Source of the DNA: Capilliphycus salinus
GTDB lineage: Bacteria > Cyanobacteriota > Cyanobacteriia > Cyanobacteriales > Microcoleaceae
Length of the DNA stretch: 64,000 nt
Assembly (NCBI RefSeq): GCF_047276495.1
Contig: NZ_CP178543.1
Location: 2,294,001-2,358,000 of the forward strand
Direction: 5' to 3'
Position numbers and translations under genes: made by a program. Each line of letters starts with the position of its first letter. Position 1 is the first letter of the stretch. The notes under the pieces are model-generated. The model made no database searches, was not told the origin of the DNA, and saw only the letters and a list, made by a program, of their open reading frames with translations. Positions 7,394 to 15,500 of this stretch are shown here, piece after piece.

Positions 7394-8705
7394 ATGAAAC
7401 TCAAGCAAGTGAGCCATACACTTCTGACTTTCGGTGCCGTATTCGCCTCGGCCATCCCCGCTTCTGCCGCAAATTTCACCACAATAGCCGACGGACTCAA
7501 CAATCCGGTGGGAATTACATTGGGTTCGGACGGGAGCCTCTACGTTGCAGAAACGGGTACGGGCGGCAATACCGACAGATGTCAGACCTCCCCCTTTGGG
7601 ACGGTAACGATTTGTGCCGGACAGAGCGGATCGCTGACAAAAGTTGATTTGGCTAGCGGCACTCAAACCCAAGTCCTCACCAACTTTGACTCTACCGCCT
7701 ATCAGCCAAGCCAAGAGCAAGGTTCGGGCATTCAGGAGATCGCCTTTGACTCCGAGGGGAATGCTTACCTCCTGAGCGGCTACGGTGGATATCCCGGCAA
7801 CCGAGACGCGGATCTGTTTGAACTCGGCCAGGGCATCGAGCTACCCCCCGAACAGAACATTGTCGGACTTCCCATTGAAGATCCCGAACGGTTGTTAGAT
7901 GCGCCCAACCTGGCCAAGCTGTTCCGGCTGAATTTGGAGACTCAAGAACTCACCGAAATTTTTGACTTTGCCGAATACGAACTGCTCAACAACCTCGACG
8001 GCGCCGACTACAACAGCTATCCCTTTGCGATCGCCATTAAAGATGATTCGGCTTACGTGGCCGATGCCGGTGCCAACGCCATCTACAATATCGGATTGGA
8101 TGGGGAACTGCTCGACGCCTTCGCCGCCCCCACCCTGTTGGTTGAAAACGTAGAAGCTCCCCCCGCTTTTCCGCTTCCCGACGGCCCGTTTGAGTTGCAG
8201 TCGGTACCGACCGGAATCACCGTAGGCCCAGACAATGCGGTGTATTATGCCGAATTAACCGGCTTTCCTTTTCCGGAGGGAGAGGCGCGAATTTTCCGCA
8301 TCAACGAAGCGGGAGAACCGGAGGTTTATTTGGACGGGTTTACCCAACTGATTGATGTCGCCTTCGATCGCCAGGGGCAACCTGTATGCGCTCCAATTTG
8401 CCGATGAAGCCCAGTGGAAAAACAGTGTCGAAGGGAGTTTAAAGAATTTGCCCGCTTCGGTCATCAAAATCACCCCCGATGGCGATCGCACGACAATTGC
8501 CTTTGATGGAATTTTCTCGGCAACGGGCCTTCAAGTCGGTCCCGATGGTGGGATTTACGTTGCCAACAATGCGATCGGTACGAACGGTTCCGTGATCAGG
8601 CTCGACGATGCCAAATCCGTACCCGAACCCGCTACAATCTTGGGTTTGCTGTTCTTTGGTAGTGCAGCCATTATCGGTCTAAAAGGTACTCCGACTCAAG
8701 GATAA
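7394..8705 (+). pseudogene. ScyD/ScyE-like beta-propeller PEP-CTERM protein, frameshifted
   Basis: The ATG at 7394 opens a signal peptide (MKLKQVSHTLLTFGAVFASA...ASA), followed by NHL/SMP-30-like propeller repeats (GLNNPVGITLGSDGSLYVAE, IQEIAFDSEGNAYLLSG, VPTGITVGPDNAVYYAE). These are typical of secreted ScyD/ScyE family proteins. At about 8374-8378 the frame is lost in a GGGG run: removing one G turns ...RQGQPVC... into ...RQGNLYALQFADEAQW and continues to a PEP-CTERM sorting tail (VPEPATILGLLFFGSAAIIGL) that ends at 8705. The parts make one gene of about 436 residues split by +1 G. The upstream frame alone ends at 8407. Either the gene is inactivated or the base is a sequencing error. The exported product would be surface-anchored through PEP-CTERM processing. 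Confidence 0.85.
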
Positions 8706-8805
8706 AAAGAACATTTCAATTAAATTGCGATCGCCATAGGACAAGTAGATATTTTATGGCTCCAATGGGGTTGAAAACATCCAATCAACAAAGGAAAAAC
8801 CGATT

Positions 8806-10002
8806 ATGATCGACTTAAATTTAACTCCAGAACAGCTACAGTTACAGAAAAAAGCCCGTGAGTTTGCCGAAAGCGTCATTAAACCTATTGTCGAGAAAAT
8901 TGACGGGTCCAACAATACAAACCTCTCTCCTTGGGATTTTTGTCAGGATATTTTTCGCTCCGGTGCGAAATTGGGATTTACATCGCTGCTGCTTCCGCCC
9001 GAATATGGGGGTATGGCAGGAAAATGTATAGACTTTGTTTTAGTTCAAGAAGAACTCGGCGCCGCCGATGTCAGCATAGCTTGTAGCTACTTTAACCTGA
9101 CGGGTGCCATGTCGCTTTTTATTGCCCGAGTGGGAACCGACGAACAAAAAAAGCGTATACTCTCCAATATTACTTCCGGGGAACCGCTTCTATTTTCGGC
9201 CGCAGAAAGTGAGCCGAATGTCGCCACCTCCGATATGTTCTGTCCCATTCGCGATCCTCAAATTGGGATGAAAACATTTGCCCGCCGCGATGACAATGAA
9301 TATGTACTCAACGGCAGCAAGTCCTGTTTGGTCACAAATGCGGGTATTGCCGATGGATACTTTATTCTGGCACGCACATCTAAAGAAAAGCCGTTGCCAG
9401 AAAGTATGTCCATGTTCTACCTGCCGGCCGATACTGAGGGTCTCAATTTTGGTAAGAGAACAGAGATGATCGGCTGGAAAGCATCTCACCATGCCGAATT
9501 GTACCTTAATGATGTCCGGGTATCTAAGGAAAATTTGATCGGCGTTGAAGGACAAGCCGGACAACTGTTAATGTTGCTTCCCGAAGTCGCCATTGGACTG
9601 GCCGCATCTTATTTAGGACTGGCTCGTGCGGCTTACGAGTACGCTCTCAATTATGCCAAAGGGCGGGTCAGTTGGGGTCGTCCGATCATCGAACATCAAG
9701 CTGTGGCTTTAAAACTGGCCGATATGATGGTCAACACCCAGGCGGCCCGGTTGATGGTGTGGGATGCGGCAGTGGCAGCAGACACCAATCCTCAACTCGC
9801 CGCAACGGTAAAAGCCCCGACAGCCAAGACATTTGCGGTAGATGTAGCTATCAAGAATGCCCAAACCGCAGTTGAGATTCTGGGCGGTTATGGAGTGCTT
9901 CAGGAGCATCCGACGGGCAAGTTTCTGGCCGATGCTTGGATTGGATATTCTTGTGATTTCACAAAAGATATTTTACGTCTTGGACTCGTCAATTTTATGT
10001 AA
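8806..10002 (+). CDS. Acyl-CoA dehydrogenase family flavoprotein
   Basis: This 398-residue protein has the three acyl-CoA dehydrogenase regions: the helical N-terminal domain (LTPEQLQLQKKAREFAESVIKP, LLPPEYGGMAG), the beta middle domain (SAAESEP, VLNGSKSCLVTNAGIADGYF, IGWKASHHAELYLNDVRV) and the C-terminal FAD domain (YALNYAKGRVSWGRPIIEHQAV, EILGGYGVLQEHP). At the usual catalytic-base position (YEGT in medium-chain enzymes) the sequence reads SCDFT, so an Asp may replace the Glu. The middle domain carries a short insertion (MFCPIRDPQIGMKT). Cyanobacteria generally lack a beta-oxidation cycle, and none of its other enzymes is nearby, so a biosynthetic role is possible. The start at 8806 gives the expected N terminus and follows AAAGGAAAAA. 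Confidence 0.9.
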   Translation: MIDLNLTPEQLQLQKKAREFAESVIKPIVEKIDGSNNTNLSPWDFCQDIFRSGAKLGFTSLLLPPEYGGMAGKCIDFVLVQEELGAADVSIACSYFNLTGAMSLFIARVGTDEQKKRILSNITSGEPLLFSAAESEPNVATSDMFCPIRDPQIGMKTFARRDDNEYVLNGSKSCLVTNAGIADGYFILARTSKEKPLPESMSMFYLPADTEGLNFGKRTEMIGWKASHHAELYLNDVRVSKENLIGVEGQAGQLLMLLPEVAIGLAASYLGLARAAYEYALNYAKGRVSWGRPIIEHQAVALKLADMMVNTQAARLMVWDAAVAADTNPQLAATVKAPTAKTFAVDVAIKNAQTAVEILGGYGVLQEHPTGKFLADAWIGYSCDFTKDILRLGLVNFM

Positions 10003-10105
10003 ATTTGACATTCCCCGGTTGGGAATTCATGGGGATTTTTTGTTAAACTCAACCCAATTTATAATTAAAATGAAGCCAAAATTTTGAAGCGGTATTTTGG
10101 GAAAT

Positions 10106-10148
10106 AAAAACCCGGTTTCTCAGAGAAACTGGGTTTTTGAGTTTTTTT
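10106..10148 (+). terminator. Rho-independent terminator-like hairpin
   Basis: AAAAACCCGGTTTCTC and GAAACTGGGTTTTT form an imperfect stem of about 14 bp around AGA, followed by GAGTTTTTTT. It lies about 100 bases after the acyl-CoA dehydrogenase stop. A nearly identical hairpin follows the kinase gene at 58193-58215. The A-run on the 5' side makes it potentially bidirectional. Confidence 0.75.
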
Positions 10149-10210
10149 GAAATCAACACCGACCGAAATTTTAAAGATTATTTGTATAATCTTCGGTTGA
10201 TTAATTTTTT

Positions 10211-10278
10211 TATGGGGTGGGGCTGGTTTAATTCAATCTCAGACTGGTCGTCAAGATCTCGGATGAACCCGCCCCTAC
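10211..10278. repeat. GGGGTGGGGCTGG...AACCCGCCCC repeat next to duplicated gene tail
   Basis: The element begins TGGGGTGGGGCTGGTTTAATTC and ends GAACCCGCCCCTACA, matching the family at 875-1006 and 6988-7044. On both sides lie similar sequences containing GTATAATCTTCGGTT (10186-10200 and 10313-10327), which encode the last residues (TEDYTNN) of the subtilase. This pattern suggests insertion of the repeat at the 3' end of that gene with duplication of about 27 bp. Confidence 0.6.
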
Positions 10279-10290
10279 AACAATCATTGA

Positions 10291-11338
10291 TTAGTCGGAG
10301 ATGATATTATTGGTATAATCTTCGGTTAATTGTTTGAGCTTCAAAATGTATTTGCTCGTAAATTCTTCCTTGACAATCGTTTTTAACGTTCGGTCTAAAT
10401 TAGACAATAATAAAGCTTCCGGGTTAATTAACCCAAAACCATAATAAGGATCAAATCCCGGCATTCCCATATCAATCGCCGTTTTTCGCAAATGTTCGAT
10501 TAATTCCGCTTGAGTTTTAACCGCAGTTTGACCGCCAAAAGTCCGATGTTTCGACAACATTAACGCCACCACTCCACTCACAAACGGCGTCGCCATCGAA
10601 GTACCACTCAAAGCCGCAAATCCTCTCGGTGGATACGTCGAAAGAATATTATCTCCCGGTGCAACAATATCAACCGCTTTACCCCGAGAAGAAAACTGAG
10701 CAATTCGGCGAGTGCGGTCAATAGCCCCCACCGCCACCGTCTCGGGATAAATCGCCGGATAGTCTACCGTATCGAGATTTGGGCCGCTATTTCCCGCCGC
10801 ACAAATAACAAAAATACCCGCTTCAACTGCGGCTTTAATCGCCTCGTGCATTTCATAACTCGGGATAGGACTCCCCAAACTCATCGAAATAATATCGGCT
10901 TTTTTATCAATCGCCCAACGAATCCCGTTAACAAGCTGTTGAGCGGTACCGTAGCCATTATCCCCCAATACTTTACCCACCAACAGTTTAGCTTCGGGCG
11001 CCACACCGACAACGCCACCGCCATTTTGACGGGCTGCAATAATTCCGCCGACGTGGGTTCCGTGTCCGTCTATATCGCTCGGCCCCGGAAGGACTATAGG
11101 TAAAGTCGCGAGCATCTTCTATCGCATCAACCAAGTCTGGATGTCTGAGGGCGACTCCGGTATCGAGAACCGCGATTTTGATTCCTTGACCTTTGGTTTG
11201 TTTCCATAAATTGGGGATAGCAAACATTTCTAATCCCCAGTCGATAATTTCAGAAGCCGCAATGAAAACCCGTTCAACTTTGTAGGGAGGGAGGACAAAA
11301 ATCGGGTCGTCTGCTAATTTAGGCACTTGTGAATTCAT
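10291..11338 (-). pseudogene. Subtilisin-like S8 serine peptidase, frameshifted
   Basis: Read from 11338, the product starts MNSQVPKLADDPIFVLPPY and reaches the catalytic Asp motif (GIKIAVLDTGVALRHPDL). It loses frame in a CCCC run (plus-strand 11083-11086, GGGG in the gene). With one G removed the protein continues SGPSDIDGHGTHVGG with the catalytic His, then AAGNSGP (oxyanion-hole Asn) and SGTSMATPFVSG with the catalytic Ser. The reconstructed length is about 348 residues, and no signal peptide is visible, as in intracellular subtilases. All three catalytic residues are present, so only the frameshift inactivates it. The C terminus appears to have been altered by a repeat insertion. This is either a recent pseudogene or a sequencing error. 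Confidence 0.88.
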
Positions 11339-11733
11339 TTGATAAAGAATTGTTTTTTCAACACAGCAATACTTAACACCAGTTGCATTGAAGGTCGGGA
11401 AATCTCAATGCACTGCGATCGCCGTGGCTGAGATTTGTGTTACCTTTAAATGCTCACCCTGAATGCTAAACTTAGGTGTTATTTTCGTTCGGTTATCGAG
11501 CGATTCAGGAGTATTCCTGTATTTCTGGGAAAACAGCGAAGAATGTAACAGTTTTGTCTGGCGGCGACGCTCAAAAATTTTTACCGAATCTTTCCGGATT
11601 TCTCTGGAGAATGGCGTATAAGACTGTAATACTCAAACTCTAACTTCGTTTCTCGGTTGAAAACGGTTAGAAGTTGAAGTTTGAGCCAATACCTGTGATT
11701 TACTCCTTCTAGCTTGCAAATGAGTTGAGCGTT
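11339..11733. other. Divergent promoter region
   Basis: This 395-base gap lies between the divergent subtilase and TPR genes. It should contain both promoters, but I can only point to a HIP1-like GCGATCGCC at 11417 and no convincing operator or RNA. Confidence 0.35.
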
Positions 11734-13752
11734 ATGAAATTTTCCAACGTAGCATTTTTGACTTTGGCTGCTTTAATTGCTCAGGACTCAATGAGCGAAG
11801 CTAGTTCTGTTGCTGAAGCGAGGGTATCGACTCCTTCGGGTATTATACCAGAAACCAATCCCCAAATTGATCGGATTGAAACCAATACATCGCTCCTTGA
11901 ACCGTCGGTAAGTACGCCGGAAATGTTGATGGTTCAAGAGTTTTCTCCTTCTATTTCTGCGTCGAAAACGGGTGAGTTGATCGTTGCTTCTGCGGTTCAA
12001 CCTTTATCGGGTTCTGCTCAATTTTCCCCTTCCAGTCAACAGAAGTTTAGTCAAGTTTTGAGTCGGACTTGGTTGGCTTTATTGGTTGAAACCTTTTCTA
12101 ATCGTAGCCGTTTATCCTCAAATGTTAATCTGGCTACGGCTAATACTATTCTCGCCCAAGACATCAACCCAAACGAAGAAACTGACTCGGAATTTAATCA
12201 TACGATTACTTTGCTCAATAGCTTATTAATTGTGGCAATTTTATCGCCTGTGATTACGATGGGGTTTTTTTGGTTGCTTCGCCGTTTGGTGATTCGAGAG
12301 TTTGTAGCCGAGGCGAATAGAAGTTTAAATCGGGTTGATGGCTTGGAAGAACAAATTAACTATTCTAGCGAACAATCCAAACAATTAGCCCAAGAATTAG
12401 AGTTACAAATTAAAGCAACTCAAGACTCAATTGACTTTCTCAAACAAGAAGCATCAGCCTCTCGCGCTTCTATCGATCAGTTGAAAGAATTACAGTTAAA
12501 TTTAATCGAAAATTTACAAAAACTTCAGTCCGATTTTAAAACCCAAGAAAAATCGAACGTTATTCAATTTACGTCCGCGAGAAATCGTTATAATTATTCT
12601 AATAATCATCAATTACAATCCCCAACATCTGCGGAACTAGAGGAAATATTTCAGTTTGATTCTTCCCCGGACTTCATTGCTGACGATTATCTCAAACAAG
12701 GGGAAGCTTTGGCGAATGAAAACCGTTATGGAGAAGCGTTAAATTGTTTTGAAAAAGCGGTTAAACTCAATTCAAACTTAGAAGAAGCTTGGTATAATCA
12801 AGGTAATATTTTGGTGCGACTGAGCCGCTATACGGAAGCTTTAAAGGCCTACGAACAGGTTGTAAAAATTCATCCCGATAAATACGAAGCTTGGTACAAT
12901 CGGGGTAATGTTTTAGTAAAATTAAAGCGATATTCTGAAGCCTTAGAATCCTACGATCGCGCTTTAGCCATTCAACCCAATGATGATGAAGCATGGCACA
13001 ACCGAGGCGTATTACTCCGAAAATTTAAGCGTTACAATGAAGCTTTATTTTCCTATGATAAAGCCTTGGCTATTCAAGAAAATAAATATGAAACTTGGCA
13101 CAATCGGGGGAATGTATTGGGCAAATTAAAACGCTATGAAGAAGCCATAAATTCTTACGATAGAGCCATTACAATTGATGCCGGAAAACGAGAAGTTTGG
13201 TTAAATCGAGCCGTTGCACTTTGCAAATTAAAACGCTACGATCAGGCGCTCGCTTCCTTTGAACAAGCTATTGGACTCGATCCAACTTCTCCCGAATTGT
13301 GGAATATGAGAGGATCTTTATTACAACAATTAGGAGAATATTCTGAGGCGATCGCTTCCTTTGAAACTGCCATAAGTCACCAACCGAACTGTTACGAAGC
13401 TTGGTTGGGAAAAGGAACCGTTTTGGTGCAATTAAAGCAATATTCAGAAGCATTATCAACTTATGAACAAGCCATTGAAATTAAACCCGAAGCCTCGGAA
13501 GCTTGGCGACATCAAGGACTACTTTTAGAAAAATTAGAACGATATCCCGATGCGATCGCCGCCTACGATGAAGCCATAAAACTGCAACCCAACGATGCAG
13601 AAGCGTGGCGTTTTCGAGGTGCATTACTCTCCAAACTCAAAAACTATCAAGAAGCCATTTCTTCCCTCGGAAAAGCCATTTCCATTCAAAAAGAATTGCG
13701 TACCGTTAAAATAGCAGCAACGACCGATCCGACTTCAGCATCTAACAATTAG
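11734..13752 (+). CDS. Membrane-anchored TPR-repeat protein
   Basis: This 672-residue protein starts at ATG 11734 with a weak signal-like segment (MKFSNVAFLTLAALIAQ). A Ser-rich low-complexity region follows, then one strong membrane segment near residues 160-185 (LLNSLLIVAILSPVITMGFFWLL). Next come a coiled-coil stretch of about 80 residues (EQSKQLAQELELQIKATQDS...) and, from about residue 316 to 650, roughly ten 34-residue TPR units with the consensus EAWYNRGNVLVKLKRYSEAL. TPR arrays bind other proteins, so this is probably a membrane scaffold. The partner is unknown. A TTG at 11725 is an alternative start. The gene is followed by a 170-base gap with repeat sequence. Confidence 0.9.
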   Translation: MKFSNVAFLTLAALIAQDSMSEASSVAEARVSTPSGIIPETNPQIDRIETNTSLLEPSVSTPEMLMVQEFSPSISASKTGELIVASAVQPLSGSAQFSPSSQQKFSQVLSRTWLALLVETFSNRSRLSSNVNLATANTILAQDINPNEETDSEFNHTITLLNSLLIVAILSPVITMGFFWLLRRLVIREFVAEANRSLNRVDGLEEQINYSSEQSKQLAQELELQIKATQDSIDFLKQEASASRASIDQLKELQLNLIENLQKLQSDFKTQEKSNVIQFTSARNRYNYSNNHQLQSPTSAELEEIFQFDSSPDFIADDYLKQGEALANENRYGEALNCFEKAVKLNSNLEEAWYNQGNILVRLSRYTEALKAYEQVVKIHPDKYEAWYNRGNVLVKLKRYSEALESYDRALAIQPNDDEAWHNRGVLLRKFKRYNEALFSYDKALAIQENKYETWHNRGNVLGKLKRYEEAINSYDRAITIDAGKREVWLNRAVALCKLKRYDQALASFEQAIGLDPTSPELWNMRGSLLQQLGEYSEAIASFETAISHQPNCYEAWLGKGTVLVQLKQYSEALSTYEQAIEIKPEASEAWRHQGLLLEKLERYPDAIAAYDEAIKLQPNDAEAWRFRGALLSKLKNYQEAISSLGKAISIQKELRTVKIAATTDPTSASNN

Positions 13753-13795
13753 CATTTCACGCCGATCATATGGCAACAGTTTTACAGTCACCAGT

Positions 13796-13868
13796 TTAGT
13801 AGGGGCGGGTTTATACGGTCAACAGTAACCAGTGAACGGTGAATATTGATCGCTGGTTACTGATAACT
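13796..13868. repeat. Half repeat plus CAGTAACCAG hairpin
   Basis: TAGTAGGGGCGGGTTTATACGG matches one end of the GGGGCGGGTT repeat family. CAGTAACCAG (13823-13832) and CTGGTTACTG (13853-13862) form a 10-bp inverted repeat, and TGATAACTAA follows. The same 'CAGT-GATAACTG' words occur at 31.15-31.22 kb and 43.52-43.56 kb, so this is dispersed repeat DNA between the convergent TPR and clpX genes. Confidence 0.65.
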
Positions 13869-13922
13869 AAAAATTGATCGTCAAACCGAGAAAATTAAAC
13901 CGAGAAACCTAAGCCAAAAAAC

Positions 13923-15263
13923 CTAAGCCGACTCGTGTTGTCTGTGCCAAGTGGGATGCCATAAAACCTCAGCCGTCGATCGCTGTTCTACCATTTCCTT
14001 GGTAATAATACAGCGAACAACATCCTTACGAGAAGGCAACTCATACATCACATCCAACATCAACTCTTCCAGAATTCCTCGTAATGCTCTGGCTCCAGTT
14101 TTGCGACGGTAAGCTTCTGCGGCGATCGCCTGTAAAGCATCTTCTTCAAATTCTAGCCGAACATTATCCATTTTCAGCAGCTTTTGATACTGCTTAATCA
14201 AAGCATTTTGCGGTTCGGTTAAAATCCGCATCAGCGCTTCTTCATCGAGGGGAGAAATCACCGTCACCACCGGAATTCGGCCAATAAATTCGGGAATCAA
14301 CCCAAACTTCACCATATCATCCGGTTCAACGTGTTGCAAAAATTCATCTTGACGTTCGACCGACTTATTATTAACCGTTTCCGTCGGTTGAATAAACCCT
14401 AAAGACTTCTTACCCAGCCGTTGCTCAATCACCTTTTCCAAACCAACAAAAGCGCCGCCACAAATAAATAAAATCTTGCTGGTATCAAGCTGGATAAAAT
14501 CTTGATAAGGGTGCTTGCGTCCACCTTGAGGCGGAACATTAACAATCGTTCCTTCTAAAATCTTGAGTAAAGCTTGCTGTACCCCTTCCCCAGAAACATC
14601 GCGAGTAATCGAAGTATTTTCGCTCTTGCGGGCAATTTTATCAATTTCATCAATATAGACAATTCCCCGTTGAGCCGCTTCAATATCAAAATCGGCCACT
14701 TGCAGCAATCTCAGCAAGATATTTTCGACATCATCCCCAACATAACCCGCTTCAGTTAACGTTGTCGCATCGGCAACCGCAAAAGGAACATCCAAATGTT
14801 TGGCCAGGGTTTGAGCCAGGAGAGTTTTACCACAACCCGTCGGGCCGACTAACATAATATTCGATTTTTGCAATTCTACGCCATCATCAGAATTGACCTT
14901 CCCACTCACACTCCCTTGTTCTAGGCTCAAACGTTTATAGTGATTGTAAACCGCGACCGATAGCACCTTTTTAGCATCATGCTGACCGATAACATGATCG
15001 TCAAGATACTGTTTAATCTCTGTTGGCTTGGGGATGTGCTGCAATGAAGGACTGCTATGGACTGAACCTGTAGAAAGATAATCGGATTCGGAGTTCGGAT
15101 GAGCCGTTTTAGCCGGATCGGAAAATTCTTCCTCTAAAATTTCATTACAAAGTTCAACGCATTCATCACAGATGTAAACACCAGGGCCAGCAATTAACTT
15201 GCGAACCTGCTCTTGGGACTTGCCGCAAAAAGAGCAGCGTAAGTGGGAGTCATACCTGGACAT
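13923..15263 (-). CDS. clpX: ATP-dependent Clp protease ATP-binding subunit ClpX
   Basis: This 446-residue ClpX is full length. It has the N-terminal C4 zinc domain (CSFCGKSQEQV...CDECVELC, residues 10-38), Walker A (GPTGCGKTLLAQ), Walker B (IVYIDEIDKIA), the sensor region (IPEFIGRIPVV) and the C-terminal small domain (KTGARALRGILEELMLDVMYE). ClpX unfolds tagged proteins and feeds them to ClpP. The ClpP-contact loop reads LGFIQP, as in other cyanobacteria. Neither clpP nor tig is next to it, so the gene stands alone here, 237 bases downstream of the histidine kinase gene on the same strand. Confidence 0.97.
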   Translation of the reverse strand: MSRYDSHLRCSFCGKSQEQVRKLIAGPGVYICDECVELCNEILEEEFSDPAKTAHPNSESDYLSTGSVHSSPSLQHIPKPTEIKQYLDDHVIGQHDAKKVLSVAVYNHYKRLSLEQGSVSGKVNSDDGVELQKSNIMLVGPTGCGKTLLAQTLAKHLDVPFAVADATTLTEAGYVGDDVENILLRLLQVADFDIEAAQRGIVYIDEIDKIARKSENTSITRDVSGEGVQQALLKILEGTIVNVPPQGGRKHPYQDFIQLDTSKILFICGGAFVGLEKVIEQRLGKKSLGFIQPTETVNNKSVERQDEFLQHVEPDDMVKFGLIPEFIGRIPVVTVISPLDEEALMRILTEPQNALIKQYQKLLKMDNVRLEFEEDALQAIAAEAYRRKTGARALRGILEELMLDVMYELPSRKDVVRCIITKEMVEQRSTAEVLWHPTWHRQHESA

Positions 15264-15500
15264 ATTTACCTTTTTGTAAACTGTTGCTTGTGGCTTTCCC
15301 GGTTGGGAATGATGTCAATGATGGAAAATCGAGCCAATGTAGGAGAATTCTATCGAACTGAATTCCCTCCTACACCTCTAGTTTAGCATCCTCCACTGAG
15401 CCATTGAACACCTGACAACCCAACCGGCCAGGTGAGCAGTTGACACCTGACCGGTTTAGGGTGATAAAAATATTGATGGGTTGAAAATCCGAGCGGGTTT

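Larger units (their letters stand above)
10003..10290. other. Intergenic, convergent genes, terminator and repeat
   Basis: This 288-base gap lies between converging genes. It contains a terminator hairpin (10106-10148), a decayed copy of the 3' end of the neighbouring subtilase gene (about 10170-10203), and a GGGGTGGGGCTGG...GAACCCGCCCCTACA repeat element (10211-10278). No coding sequence is visible. Confidence 0.6.

Noticed and set aside
15427..15457. Terminator or operator hairpin between kinase and clpX
   Set aside because: CCGGCCAGGTG and CACCTGACCGG form a stem with one mismatch, but there is no T-run on either strand and no known operator match.
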